From assembly GCF_001586785.1 (NCBI RefSeq), contig NZ_LUFH02000059.1, positions 1 through 38,494 on the forward strand: a stretch of 38,494 bases of DNA. The letters are read 5' to 3'. Origin of the DNA: Sphaerospermopsis aphanizomenoides BCCUSP55 (lineage in GTDB: Bacteria; Cyanobacteriota; Cyanobacteriia; Cyanobacteriales; Nostocaceae). Position numbers and translations under genes: made by a program. Numbering within the stretch: position 1 is the stretch's first letter; every line of letters begins with the position of its first letter. This document shows, piece by piece, positions 9,421 through 18,291 of the stretch. The notes beneath the pieces are model-generated. The model saw only the letters and a list, made by a program, of their open reading frames with translations. It ran no database searches and was not told the DNA's origin.

Positions 9421-10019
9421 ATTCTTTTCTATGAAACTCGATTTTATGTTTGCTGTTGTCAGCTTTGATTATCTCTGTATATTGTTTAACAGTCAATACG
9501 TAAACAAAACATAATGACCACAGATTCACAAAAATTATGAATCCTAGCTTTGGAAAGCACTATGGTCTGAAAAGACATTCGAGTAAAAGACACTACAGAT
9601 TTTTAAATAGATACATTCTACAACCATCAGTGTTTAGTTTGGCGAAAAAGAGTGTACTTGTCAATACAGTCATCCCCAGAATTGTAAACATCTCTGTTTC
9701 TGCGATAAAGCTCACTTGTGTCCTTAATGATCAGTCTGTAGGCAGGTATCATATCAGCAGGTAAATATTTAAACATGATACATAAATCCACGTTTAGAGG
9801 TGATAAAGCTGGTTTTGTTAGAAAAAAAATCTTATTTACGCAAAATTACTCTGAATAATATATAAAGTTTATAAGAAATTTTTTTTCTACCTGCAATACG
9901 CTCAGTAAACCTGTTATATTTAATTCGTGTAAAAATAATAAACACTATGTACTTAGGGTAATATTATTCACATTTATAAATAACGTTAAAAACATCCAGA
10001 ACACTATAAGCAAAACGCA
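9421..10019. other. Divergent intergenic region, no gene recognised
   Basis: A 599-base AT-rich region between the divergent autokinase and HpsJ-like genes. A 75-codon open frame at 9537-9764 has no recognisable protein features and an unlikely composition, so it is not called. The region must contain promoters for both directions, but no box pair stands out enough to place. Confidence 0.6.
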
Positions 10020-10766
10020 ATGAAAACACAGAAACCAGAAAAAACGCCAAAAAAGCCAATAGAGATATTAAATTTGACTGAACATATATCTTTTGGGCTG
10101 TTACGCTTCCTGGGGTATATCCTCTTACTATTTTCTATCATTGATTATCTGAGTATTTTGATTCCTCCCCAACTAACAAATCCCGCTTGGGAATTTCAAG
10201 TTATTGGACAAATGGTAGATCACGTATGGTCTATTTTATTGGGATTAACATTTATATTTTTATATAGTAAAGGCAGCACTATTAAACCGAGAGAAATCGG
10301 AATTTTACGGTTTTTATCTTGGATTTCTTTATTCACCGGCATATTCTATCTGCTAATGTTGCCTTTAGGAATTAATAACAGCCTCACACTCTATAAGAAT
10401 ATAAATAGCCAATTTGTTAATCAACAGGGACAACAACAAGAACAACTGCAAAAAGTAATTGAGAAATTGAATACAACCAACTCTCCTCAAGAATTAAATA
10501 ACTTAGCCAAAATCTTAAGTCTACCAGCCAACGAACAAGGTTCTAATCAATCTCTCCAAGAATTGAAGACTCAACTATCCCAACAACTTCAAAGATTTGC
10601 TCAAAATTCCACAGCTACTGCTAATGCTGCCAAACGAGAGCAGATTAAAAATCTCACTAAAAATGCAGTGAGAATAAATCTAGGAACGATCATATCAGGG
10701 CTTTGTTTGATTACAATCTGGAATATGACTCGTTGGGTGCGAATCATCGACAAAAATATTGAATAA
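10020..10766 (+). CDS. HpsJ-like membrane protein associated with cyanoexosortase
   Basis: 248 residues. Three hydrophobic segments lie in the first half (about 24-46, 66-85 and 92-114). A Gln/Asn-rich, coiled-coil-like soluble stretch follows (about 130-205), then a last membrane segment (about 214-232). This layout, and the exosortase gene starting within 30 bases downstream, match the HpsJ-like family named after hpsJ of the hormogonium polysaccharide locus of Nostoc punctiforme and also found next to cyanoexosortases. Its biochemical role is unknown. It probably helps couple envelope polysaccharide and protein sorting at the inner membrane (inference). It is co-transcribed with the exosortase. 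Confidence 0.72.
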   Translation: MKTQKPEKTPKKPIEILNLTEHISFGLLRFLGYILLLFSIIDYLSILIPPQLTNPAWEFQVIGQMVDHVWSILLGLTFIFLYSKGSTIKPREIGILRFLSWISLFTGIFYLLMLPLGINNSLTLYKNINSQFVNQQGQQQEQLQKVIEKLNTTNSPQELNNLAKILSLPANEQGSNQSLQELKTQLSQQLQRFAQNSTATANAAKREQIKNLTKNAVRINLGTIISGLCLITIWNMTRWVRIIDKNIE

Positions 10767-10793
10767 TCAAGTTTGATCATCAAGAAATATAAA

Positions 10794-12371
10794 ATGTTCA
10801 TCAGTAACCAGAAACTGAACCAAGCCGTACAAAAATTTTTGTGCAAATTTACATCCTTAATGCAAACTCAGCATTTTTACTTGCTTGGTCTTTTTACCAC
10901 CTTGGCTGTTTTGCATTTAGATATAATTAGAAACCACAGAAGTGAAGGTGAACAAATTAGTGTTTATGCACTTTATTGGGGGGGGATATTATATTTGTTA
11001 TGGCGAGATCACAGACAAGAGAATCGTTCTAACTTTGGATCTAGCCTGTTGGGGTTAGGATTACTATTTTTAATTATTCTCAGACCGATAAATTTGTGGC
11101 ATTTAGACCTAATGCTATTTCGATTTGGTCCAATTGTCGCTGGTTTGGGACTAGGGTTACTATCTTTTGGCTTGGCGGGAATCAGGCATTATTGGCGCTT
11201 ATTTTTATTACTTTGCTTGATGATTTTTCCCTTTCATTTTGTCAATGGAATTTTTGATTCCTGGTTACATTTGAATGAATTAACTGCAACTATATCCGCT
11301 TTCTTACTCCACTATCTAGGCTTTGGTGCGACTCACTCTGGAACTTTGGTGAAATTGCCTACAGGTCAAGTAGAAGTTCTTTATCCTTGCACTGGTGGAT
11401 CGTTAATTCTGTGGTTATTACAAATCATCTTGCTGATGATGATAGTTGTTTTGCATCTGACTTGGAAGCAAAGATGGACATTAATTTTATCTGCTGTAAC
11501 TGTGGGCTTTTTTGTTGGCTGTATTCGTGTAGCTTTGTTAGCTGTAGTAGTTAACAACAAAAGTTTATTTGAGTATTGGCACGGCCCGTCCGGGGGAACA
11601 ATTTTCATGGCGATCGCAACTACTACTTTTGCAGCCTTATGTAATTGGATACTGCCAGTGGATTTTTTATCCCCAACAGCCACCCCTAACCCCAATACAG
11701 CCATTATAGACCCCAAGAGGCGCTTGCTGCTGACAGGAACCTGGTTAGGAATTATATTCACAGCTATCTATTTAATAGCCAGCAAACGACCTATAAATGC
11801 TGGTATTTTTCCCGATAGGATTGTGAATAATTGGCAACAAGTCAAAGTTAAGTCTCTAAGTCAGCATCAATCTATCATTCCTGGGACTGATAAGTTCATA
11901 TTTGTGGAGTCAGGACACGATTACAGCTATCTTCAAAACGGTCAGAAATTGTCTGTACAAATGCGTTATGTCGTGAATACCAGAGGCCAACCTAATCCTT
12001 TTATGAACCTGCTAAGTCAAGACTTGATTAAAGATAGTGAGAACAACATTAGATATTTAAAAGGAGTTGGATATTATGCACTTTACAGTGATGACAAACA
12101 AGCTTATTTGACGGCCTGTATTAATCCTCGTGGGGGTAGTACCGTTAATTCATCTCAATTTATGTCAAATAGGTACAAATACGATCTTACCTTAAATAGA
12201 TTGTTACCTTGGATTTTGGGTCAGGATGTTCTCAGAGATGATCGCTGTGTATGGACGCAATTGTCTGTTCCCCTGAATGGAATGGTGGCAACTCAGAGTT
12301 ATACCGTGTTAGAATCATTTTGGAATGATAATTATGCTACATGGCAGTCATTATTATTTGCAAAGCCTTAA
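10794..12371 (+). CDS. Cyanoexosortase fused to an EpsI/CASA-like domain
   Basis: 525 residues from the ATG at 10794; a TTG at 10773 would add seven residues and no ribosome-binding site separates them. Roughly 30-290 is a multi-helix membrane domain with the exosortase transpeptidase triad. Cys199 is in VEVLYPCTGGS, Arg245 in GCIRVALL and His263 in EYWHGPSGG. After a Pro/Thr-rich linker and one more membrane helix (about 311-331), residues 335-525 form an extracytoplasmic domain ending in DDRCVWTQLSVPL. This resembles the cyanosortase A-associated (CASA) or EpsI-type protein normally encoded as a neighbour. Known role of exosortases: recognition and processing of PEP-CTERM-type C-terminal signals, usually in genomes with EPS loci. 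Whether this is class A or another cyanoexosortase class cannot be settled by eye. No PEP-CTERM substrate is in the window. Confidence 0.85.
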   Translation: MFISNQKLNQAVQKFLCKFTSLMQTQHFYLLGLFTTLAVLHLDIIRNHRSEGEQISVYALYWGGILYLLWRDHRQENRSNFGSSLLGLGLLFLIILRPINLWHLDLMLFRFGPIVAGLGLGLLSFGLAGIRHYWRLFLLLCLMIFPFHFVNGIFDSWLHLNELTATISAFLLHYLGFGATHSGTLVKLPTGQVEVLYPCTGGSLILWLLQIILLMMIVVLHLTWKQRWTLILSAVTVGFFVGCIRVALLAVVVNNKSLFEYWHGPSGGTIFMAIATTTFAALCNWILPVDFLSPTATPNPNTAIIDPKRRLLLTGTWLGIIFTAIYLIASKRPINAGIFPDRIVNNWQQVKVKSLSQHQSIIPGTDKFIFVESGHDYSYLQNGQKLSVQMRYVVNTRGQPNPFMNLLSQDLIKDSENNIRYLKGVGYYALYSDDKQAYLTACINPRGGSTVNSSQFMSNRYKYDLTLNRLLPWILGQDVLRDDRCVWTQLSVPLNGMVATQSYTVLESFWNDNYATWQSLLFAKP

Positions 12372-12745
12372 GTATCCTATTTATCAACCCTAGCTAATCT
12401 AATAGCAGCGGATAACATTACAGAACTCAGAAATACAAAGCCTCTTATACAAGGTTTTGTAAATAAATAATTTACTGTATTGATCTGCAATAAGCTGTGC
12501 ATACTCAAACAAGCTGTTTCTAATTAAAAAATGAATACTAGTGTGTCAATTTTTAGGGAATAAGTGGGTACTTTAATAAAAGTAGAAGATTAAAAATATA
12601 CTTTTCAAAAAGTAATTATTTAATCCAGGGTGAAATTCAGCAAATGCTTAAAGAGTATAAATTCAGTTAATTGAGACTCGGCTAGAGTTGCTTATGATCA
12701 TGTTTTGTTGATCAACCAGGCGTTTTGCTATTAATCTTAAAAACC
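12372..12745. other. Intergenic region with a weak hairpin
   Basis: About 370 bases between the exosortase and the next GT. A 9-bp stem with one G-T pair (12435-12443 with 12452-12460) is followed by an A/T-rich stretch and may be a weak terminator for the exosortase operon. Nothing else is recognised. A promoter for the long plus-strand GT operon is expected here but no box pair is convincing. Confidence 0.4.
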
Positions 12746-13957
12746 ATGCCGAAAACACCAAATTATCGGATTATTCATTTGTCTAAATATTATCCTCCAG
12801 ACCGAGGTGGGATAGAAACCCATGTCCAAACTCTAGCTCAAACACAAGCTTCTTTAGGTGCAGAAGTTCAGGTAATTTGTGTAAACGCTTTTGATAAACA
12901 AGGAAGCTTATCTAGTCGCACTCATACAGTGGAAGAAATGGATGGAGATGTAAATGTTATACGCATAGGTAGGCTTTTATCATTAGCCAGATTTGATGTT
13001 TGTCCAGAACTTACTAACAAGATATGTCAAGTAATTAAACAACCAAATACTTTACTACATCTGCATACCCCTAATCCCACCATGCTGATGGCTTTAACAA
13101 TGGTAAGAACTCGCTTACCCTTAGTTATCACACACCACAGCGATGTCATTAAGCAAAAAATATTGAAGTATGGATTACGTCCATTTGAACACCTTGTTTA
13201 CAGTAAAAGCTCACAGGTACTAACAACAAGTTTTCCATACATTCAAGGTTCAAAATTTCTACATTTTTACCGTGATAAATTGAGTTATCTGCCACTTGGG
13301 TTAGATGCTTCTAACTACAGCCAACCTAACAAAAGAGCGATTGAGTTTAGTCAAAGCCTCAAAGATAAATATCCAGGACCAATCTGGTTAGCAGTGGGTA
13401 GACTAGTCTATTACAAAGCACTGCACATAGCAATTGAAGCTCTGCGAATGGTGGAGGGAACACTAGTAATAATCGGTGTGGGTCCTCTAGAATCAGAACT
13501 CAAAACCTTAGCTAAAAAGCTAGGAGTAGACAAACGCATCCTTTGGTTAGGTCGTGTGAGTGAGGATGAACTAGCAGGTGCTTATCAAGCTGCAACCAGT
13601 CTTTGGTTTCCTTCCAATGTCCGCAGTGAAGGCTTTGGGTTAGTACAAGTAGAAGCAATGGCCAGCGGTTGTCCGGTAATTAATGCCAATATTCCTTGTA
13701 GTGGTGTACCTTGGGTCAGCCGACATGAACAAGAAGGACTGACTGTATCGGTCAATGACCCTGTAGCTTTAGCTGAAGCTTCACAACGTTTAATGTATGA
13801 ACCTGGACTTCGTAATAGACTCGTTAAAGCCAGCCGCAAACGAGCAGAATATTTTAACCACAGAACTATGGCTCAACGTAGCTTTGAGTTCTATGAACAA
13901 GTTTTAAATCAAGAACGGAATTATGGGGTAATACCCAAAGTAGTGGATTTATTATGA
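12746..13957 (+). CDS. Glycosyltransferase family 4 (GT-B)
   Basis: 403 residues from the ATG at 12746. A TTG at 12725, with AGG about four bases upstream, would add seven residues, so the start is uncertain. The N-terminal domain begins YRIIHLSKYYPPDRGGIETH with the typical GG loop; LHLHTPNP and ITHHSDV are conserved acceptor-domain features. The donor domain has WLAVGRLVYYKALH and SEGFGLVQVEAMASG (EX7E). It is the first gene of a run of ten plus-strand genes to 22884, mostly with tiny gaps or ATGA overlaps, suggesting one operon. Likely role: addition of a sugar to the EPS repeat unit. Confidence 0.9.
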   Translation: MPKTPNYRIIHLSKYYPPDRGGIETHVQTLAQTQASLGAEVQVICVNAFDKQGSLSSRTHTVEEMDGDVNVIRIGRLLSLARFDVCPELTNKICQVIKQPNTLLHLHTPNPTMLMALTMVRTRLPLVITHHSDVIKQKILKYGLRPFEHLVYSKSSQVLTTSFPYIQGSKFLHFYRDKLSYLPLGLDASNYSQPNKRAIEFSQSLKDKYPGPIWLAVGRLVYYKALHIAIEALRMVEGTLVIIGVGPLESELKTLAKKLGVDKRILWLGRVSEDELAGAYQAATSLWFPSNVRSEGFGLVQVEAMASGCPVINANIPCSGVPWVSRHEQEGLTVSVNDPVALAEASQRLMYEPGLRNRLVKASRKRAEYFNHRTMAQRSFEFYEQVLNQERNYGVIPKVVDLL

Positions 13958-15078
13958 AAGTTCTGCACGTTCACGCTGGAAATTTGTTTGGTGGGATAGA
14001 AACTCTGCTGGTGACATTGGCAAAAGAGCAAAGTTTATGCCCACAGATGCAGCCTCATTTTGCTTTATGCTTTGAAGGGAGATTAGCCAATGAACTGGAA
14101 AGCTTAAATGCAAATGTTCATATTTTGGGTAAGGTAAAAATCAGTCTTCCTTGGACAGTATGGAAAGCTAGACAACAACTTCAGCAACTATTAAACCAAG
14201 AAAGATTTAATGTAGTAATTTGTCATTCATGCTGGCCACAAACAATTTTCGGGTCTGTTGTCCGAGCTAAGAATTTACCATTAGTCTTTTGGTGCCATGA
14301 TGTGCCTAATGGTGAACATCCCTTGGAACGTTTAGCAAAGTTAATAGCACCAGATTTGGTAATTGCTAATAGTCGTTACACTCAAGCATCCGTGCCGAAA
14401 CTGTATCCAACCCACAGCGATACTTTATATTTACCTGTAACTGCTGCAAATATGGGTGATAACACAGCAATTCGTCCTGCGGTGAGAGATGAACTTAATA
14501 CCCCAGAGGATGCTGTCGTTATTGTCCAAGCATCGCGTTTAGAACGCTGGAAGGGTCAAAGTATGTTAATTCATGCTTTGGGGCAGTTACGCAACATTCC
14601 CAATTGGATATGTTGGATAGCTGGGGGGGTGCAACGCCCTTATGAAGCAGAATATTTAGCAGAATTAAAGGAGCAAACACAAAAACTTGGTATTGCTGAC
14701 CGTGTGCTATTTTTAGGACAACGAACTGATGTACAACGCTTGTTGGCTGCTGCTGACATTCACTGTCAACCCAATACAGGAGCAGAACCGTTTGGTATTG
14801 CTTTCATAGAAGCTCTGTATGCAGGTTTACCAGTAGTAACAACAGCTATAGGTGGAGCGATGGAAATTGTTGATGATACCTGTGGGCGTTTGGTTGCAGC
14901 TAATGATATTGATGCTTTGAGTCAGGTTTTAGGAAGACTCATTTCTCATCCTGATGAAAGAGCCTCTTTAGCATCTGGAGGAAAAGCACGGGCTGAATAC
15001 TTTTGCAATCCTCACAAGCAAATAAATCGGCTGTATAGTCTGCTTTTTCAAGTTGTTGAACAGAAGGCTGTCGCTTGA
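13954..15078 (+). CDS. Glycosyltransferase family 4 (GT-B)
   Basis: 374 residues; the ATG overlaps the upstream stop by ATGA. The N-terminus reads MKVLHVHAGNLFGGIETLL with the GG loop. LVFWCHDVPNGEHP is the acceptor-side His region. The donor domain has ASRLERWKGQSMLI and EPFGIAFIEALYAG (EX7E). The third GT4 in plus orientation; it is followed after 23 bases by a methyltransferase, so a methylated sugar residue in the product is plausible. Sugar specificity is unknown. Confidence 0.9.
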   Translation: MKVLHVHAGNLFGGIETLLVTLAKEQSLCPQMQPHFALCFEGRLANELESLNANVHILGKVKISLPWTVWKARQQLQQLLNQERFNVVICHSCWPQTIFGSVVRAKNLPLVFWCHDVPNGEHPLERLAKLIAPDLVIANSRYTQASVPKLYPTHSDTLYLPVTAANMGDNTAIRPAVRDELNTPEDAVVIVQASRLERWKGQSMLIHALGQLRNIPNWICWIAGGVQRPYEAEYLAELKEQTQKLGIADRVLFLGQRTDVQRLLAAADIHCQPNTGAEPFGIAFIEALYAGLPVVTTAIGGAMEIVDDTCGRLVAANDIDALSQVLGRLISHPDERASLASGGKARAEYFCNPHKQINRLYSLLFQVVEQKAVA

Positions 15079-15101
15079 TTAGATCAGGAGAGGAAAAGCA
15101 A

Positions 15102-15767
15102 ATGGTATCAATGAATGTGGAAAAGCGGGCAAGACAAAGCCTTGGTGGTAGTAGTGATCCTGTTTACCAAATGGTAGCGAGAACAGTCAAACAACTACAT
15201 CCTGATAGTGATGTATTAATAGATGTGGGTTGTGGTAGCGGTAAGCTTTGGTCATTTGTAGGCAATCTCACTAATCGCTATATTGGTGTGGATGTTGTTC
15301 GCTATGCTGATTTACCAGCAGAAATAGAATTTATTCCCTTTAATTTGGATATTGGTAAAGCACCTTTACCGGATGGATTTGCTGATGTAATCTGTGCAGT
15401 GGAAACTATTGAACATTTAGAAAATCCACGAGCTTTTATGCGGGAACTGGTGAGGTTAGCTAAACCAGGTGGGTTAGTGATTGTCACTACACCAAATCAG
15501 TTAAGCTGGTTGAGCAAATTGACTTTGATTCTGAAAAATCAGTTTAACGCTTTTCAAGAAGCACCTGGTCTTTATCCAGCACATATCACAGCTTTATTAG
15601 AGATTGATTTAATCAGAATTTTTACTGAGTGTGGACTGAGTGATGTTGAAATATATTACACTGACTGTGGTCGAATACCTTTTACACCCTGGCACTGGCC
15701 AAATAGTTTAGGTTTTCGAGGGCGGGCTTTTAGTGACAATATTCTTTGTGTGGGAAAAAATCCCTAA
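15102..15767 (+). CDS. Class I SAM-dependent methyltransferase
   Basis: 221 residues from the ATG at 15102, chosen because AGGAGAGG at 15087-15094 lies seven bases before it. The upstream TTG (15075) has no such site. Motif I reads LIDVGCGSGKLW, strand 2 ends YIGVDV, and AVETIEHLENP plus LAKPGGLVIVTTPN are the Methyltransf_11-type later motifs. Probably an O-methyltransferase acting on a sugar of the EPS repeat unit (inference from position between GT and sulfotransferase genes). Confidence 0.88.
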   Translation: MVSMNVEKRARQSLGGSSDPVYQMVARTVKQLHPDSDVLIDVGCGSGKLWSFVGNLTNRYIGVDVVRYADLPAEIEFIPFNLDIGKAPLPDGFADVICAVETIEHLENPRAFMRELVRLAKPGGLVIVTTPNQLSWLSKLTLILKNQFNAFQEAPGLYPAHITALLEIDLIRIFTECGLSDVEIYYTDCGRIPFTPWHWPNSLGFRGRAFSDNILCVGKNP

Positions 15768-15818
15768 TTGTCACCATGTAATTTTCAAACTTTTAGTAAT
15801 TTCAGCAAAAGTGGTTTA

Positions 15819-16715
15819 ATGATTAATCATCCGAATTTATTTATAGTTGGTGTTCCAAAATCCGGGACTACATCAATGCATATATATTTAGCAGAACATC
15901 CAGAAATTTTTATGTCTCCAGTGAAAGAGCCTTATTATTTTGCCCCAGATTTGAAAGTATCGTGGCGTATTGCAGACAATTCTCAATATTTATCACTTTT
16001 TAATTCAGAAAAAAATGCAAAATACTTTGGTGAATCTTCTACTGGATATATGTATTCAAAACTGGCAGCGCAAAATATCAAAAAATTTTGCCCTGATGCC
16101 AAAATAATTATTATGTTGCGCCATCCTGTAGATATGCTGTATTCTCTACATGGTCAACTATTGTCCACCGGCCATGAAAATATTTTGGACTTTGAAGAAG
16201 CTTTAGCATCTGCAAATAAACGCCAACAAGGTAGTAAAATTCCCATATCCTGTGAAGAACCCAAATTACTACTATACTTTGATATAGTTAGATATTCAGA
16301 GCAGTTAAAAAGATACTTAGAATTATTTGATAGACTCAAAAATATTCATATAATTTTGTTTGATGATTTTTGTCAAGATCCCAAGGCTATATATATAAAA
16401 ACATTAGAATTTTTAGGTGTTGATTCAAATTGTAAATTAAACTTTAATATTCATAACCCTGCTCCATCTATACCAAATATATATGTGCGAGAATTTTTAT
16501 GCAAAAATCCAGGTTTAAAAACAGCACCTTATAAATTTTTACATCCAAACTGGAGAAATTGGTTGAAGACTAATTTGAATAAATTACAGCAGCAAAGACC
16601 AAAGCAAATAGATCCTGAACTCCGCTTCAAACTAACACAAATATTTCAACCAGAAATTCAAGAACTAGCTGGCTTATTGAAGCGAGACTTAACACATTGG
16701 GTATCTTTAGATTAA
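15819..16715 (+). CDS. Sulfotransferase (PAPS-dependent)
   Basis: 298 residues from the ATG at 15819. A TTG at 15768 would add 17 residues before the fold begins and is less likely. The 5'-phosphosulfate-binding loop FIVGVPKSGTTSMH lies about ten residues from the N-terminus. The 3'-phosphate-binding motif appears as IIIMLRHPVDMLYSLHGQ, and KEPYYF is the usual downstream patch. Family knowledge: transfers sulfate from PAPS to a hydroxyl or amino group, often on carbohydrate. Placement inside the GT operon suggests a sulfated polymer. It is soluble and cytoplasmic, so modification probably occurs on the lipid-linked unit before flipping (inference). Codon use is somewhat more AT-rich than the preceding genes. 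Confidence 0.87.
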   Translation: MINHPNLFIVGVPKSGTTSMHIYLAEHPEIFMSPVKEPYYFAPDLKVSWRIADNSQYLSLFNSEKNAKYFGESSTGYMYSKLAAQNIKKFCPDAKIIIMLRHPVDMLYSLHGQLLSTGHENILDFEEALASANKRQQGSKIPISCEEPKLLLYFDIVRYSEQLKRYLELFDRLKNIHIILFDDFCQDPKAIYIKTLEFLGVDSNCKLNFNIHNPAPSIPNIYVREFLCKNPGLKTAPYKFLHPNWRNWLKTNLNKLQQQRPKQIDPELRFKLTQIFQPEIQELAGLLKRDLTHWVSLD

Positions 16716-16802
16716 TCTCTAACCCAACAAATGGTTGTAATAATCTCCAAATTATACAGGTTCATATTTGACAACGAATTAGAATTAATTAGAGGACTAA
16801 AT

Positions 16803-17759
16803 ATGCAGATTGCTGGAATATTGAAACCGGAATATTTTTATCAACCCCAGAAAATATTAAAGCGTATATTTCGCTTTCATCAAGGTAAAAATGATGAATT
16901 TATTGATGAAATACTTCCTTGGGGTATGAGTATCAGAGTCCGATCTATGGAAGAACATGGAAGGATTATTTCTACCCTGGGAGTGATTGATTTAGCAGTT
17001 ACAGAAACACTTTGGCGGTTGACTCAACCAGGAGAATTAGTTGTAGATGTTGGTGCTAATATTGGTTACATGAGTGCGGTTTTAGCTGCTCGTGTTAGCA
17101 CTGTTGATGGTGGTTCTGTTTGGTCTTTTGAAGCTCACCCAGAAATTTTTGCTGAATTAAAATACAATGTGGATAATTGGCAAAAGCAGTTTACAAATAC
17201 TCAATTTAATATTGAAAATCTTGCTGTATCAGTTTCTCGTGGTCAAGTAAAACTGAATATTCCTGAATCATTTATTAGTAATCGTGGACTTGCTTCTGTT
17301 GTCACTCAAGATGAATATATATCAGAAAATATTACAGATAAATCACAGTCTATAGCTATAGAATCATGCTGCTTAGACGAGATTTTCCCCCAAGAAAACA
17401 TAGGTGTATTAAAAATAGATGTGGAAGGACATGAACTACAAGTTCTCCAAGGAGCAGTTAAATTACTTAAAAATGCAAGAATAAGAGATTGTGTATTTGA
17501 AGAACACTTAGATTATCCTACTCCAGTAACTAATTTGTTTGAAAGTCTAGGCTATAAAGTTTTTAGAATTAAAAGGAGTTTTCAAAATCCTATCCTCTTA
17601 GAACCAAATTCACAAATTCCCCGCACAAATTGGCAACCGACAAGTTTTATTGCTACTCGCAATCCTCAAAGGTTAATGAACCTTTTTACAAAACCAGGTT
17701 GGCAAGTTTTAAAAGCAAAACGAAGAAATTTATTAGTTGTGGATAACCCAGAAAGATAA
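16803..17759 (+). CDS. FkbM family methyltransferase
   Basis: 318 residues from the ATG at 16803, chosen because AGAGGA sits about six bases upstream. An in-frame ATG at 16731 would add 24 residues without a ribosome-binding site. The SAM motif reads VVDVGANIGYMSAVLA. SFEAHPEIF closes strand 2, and the family signature VLKIDVEGHELQVLQGA is intact. FkbM enzymes are O-methyltransferases of sugars and polyketides. This one precedes the acetyltransferase by two bases, so both probably decorate the same glycan. Confidence 0.88.
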   Translation: MQIAGILKPEYFYQPQKILKRIFRFHQGKNDEFIDEILPWGMSIRVRSMEEHGRIISTLGVIDLAVTETLWRLTQPGELVVDVGANIGYMSAVLAARVSTVDGGSVWSFEAHPEIFAELKYNVDNWQKQFTNTQFNIENLAVSVSRGQVKLNIPESFISNRGLASVVTQDEYISENITDKSQSIAIESCCLDEIFPQENIGVLKIDVEGHELQVLQGAVKLLKNARIRDCVFEEHLDYPTPVTNLFESLGYKVFRIKRSFQNPILLEPNSQIPRTNWQPTSFIATRNPQRLMNLFTKPGWQVLKAKRRNLLVVDNPER

Positions 17760-17761
17760 TC

Positions 17762-18223
17762 ATGTTTAACCCGTCGTATCTATGGTGGCTTAGTTCCAAG
17801 GCATACCAAAGAAAGTGGTTTGTGATAGCTCGAATATTAAAAGCAATCAATTTTTTAGTGTTTCATGCTATTCTTCCTCCAGAAGCAGAAATCGAAAAAG
17901 ATATTCAACTTCTACATTATGGATTAGGAACAGTTGTTCATTGTAATGTCAAAATCGGAGCTAGAACAAAAATCTTTCATCATGTTACTTTAGCCGCAGA
18001 AGTTACCGTTGGTTCTGAACATAAAATTTTTATTGGTGATGATGTTATTATTTGTACAGGAGCAGTGATAGTTGGACGTGGCAACCAAAGCCTAACTATA
18101 GGTAATGGTGCAATTATTGGAGCTAATGCTGTAGTAACTAAAGATGTGCCAGCAGGTGAGACAGTAGTAGGTGTTCCAGCAAGACCAATACAAAGAACAG
18201 TTAATAAATCTGTCAATAATTAA
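17762..18223 (+). CDS. Hexapeptide-repeat (left-handed beta-helix) acetyltransferase, CysE-like
   Basis: 153 residues. A short helical N-terminus is followed by hexapeptide repeats from about residue 50, for example VVHCNVKIGARTKIF, IFIGDDVIICTGAVI and AIIGANAVVTKDVPAGETVV, ending in VPARPI. This is the fold and C-terminus of serine-acetyltransferase-like enzymes. It lacks the full CysE N-terminal domain, so a role in O-acetylation of the polysaccharide, as for related enzymes in EPS loci, is more likely than cysteine synthesis (inference). The start lies two bases after the FkbM stop. Confidence 0.85.
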   Translation: MFNPSYLWWLSSKAYQRKWFVIARILKAINFLVFHAILPPEAEIEKDIQLLHYGLGTVVHCNVKIGARTKIFHHVTLAAEVTVGSEHKIFIGDDVIICTGAVIVGRGNQSLTIGNGAIIGANAVVTKDVPAGETVVGVPARPIQRTVNKSVNN

Positions 18224-18291
18224 AATTTATAGTGATAATACTTAATTTTTAGATGAGCAAAATCTATTAAAAAGTTGATTAGGTTAAACAA

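Noticed and set aside
9537-9764. Small 75-codon gene in the divergent intergenic region
   Set aside because: No ribosome-binding site, no recognisable protein features, and it lies where promoters for both flanking genes are expected.
11381-11761. 126-codon open frame on the minus strand
   Set aside because: It lies entirely antisense within the exosortase gene, whose catalytic Cys, Arg and linker are read from the plus strand.
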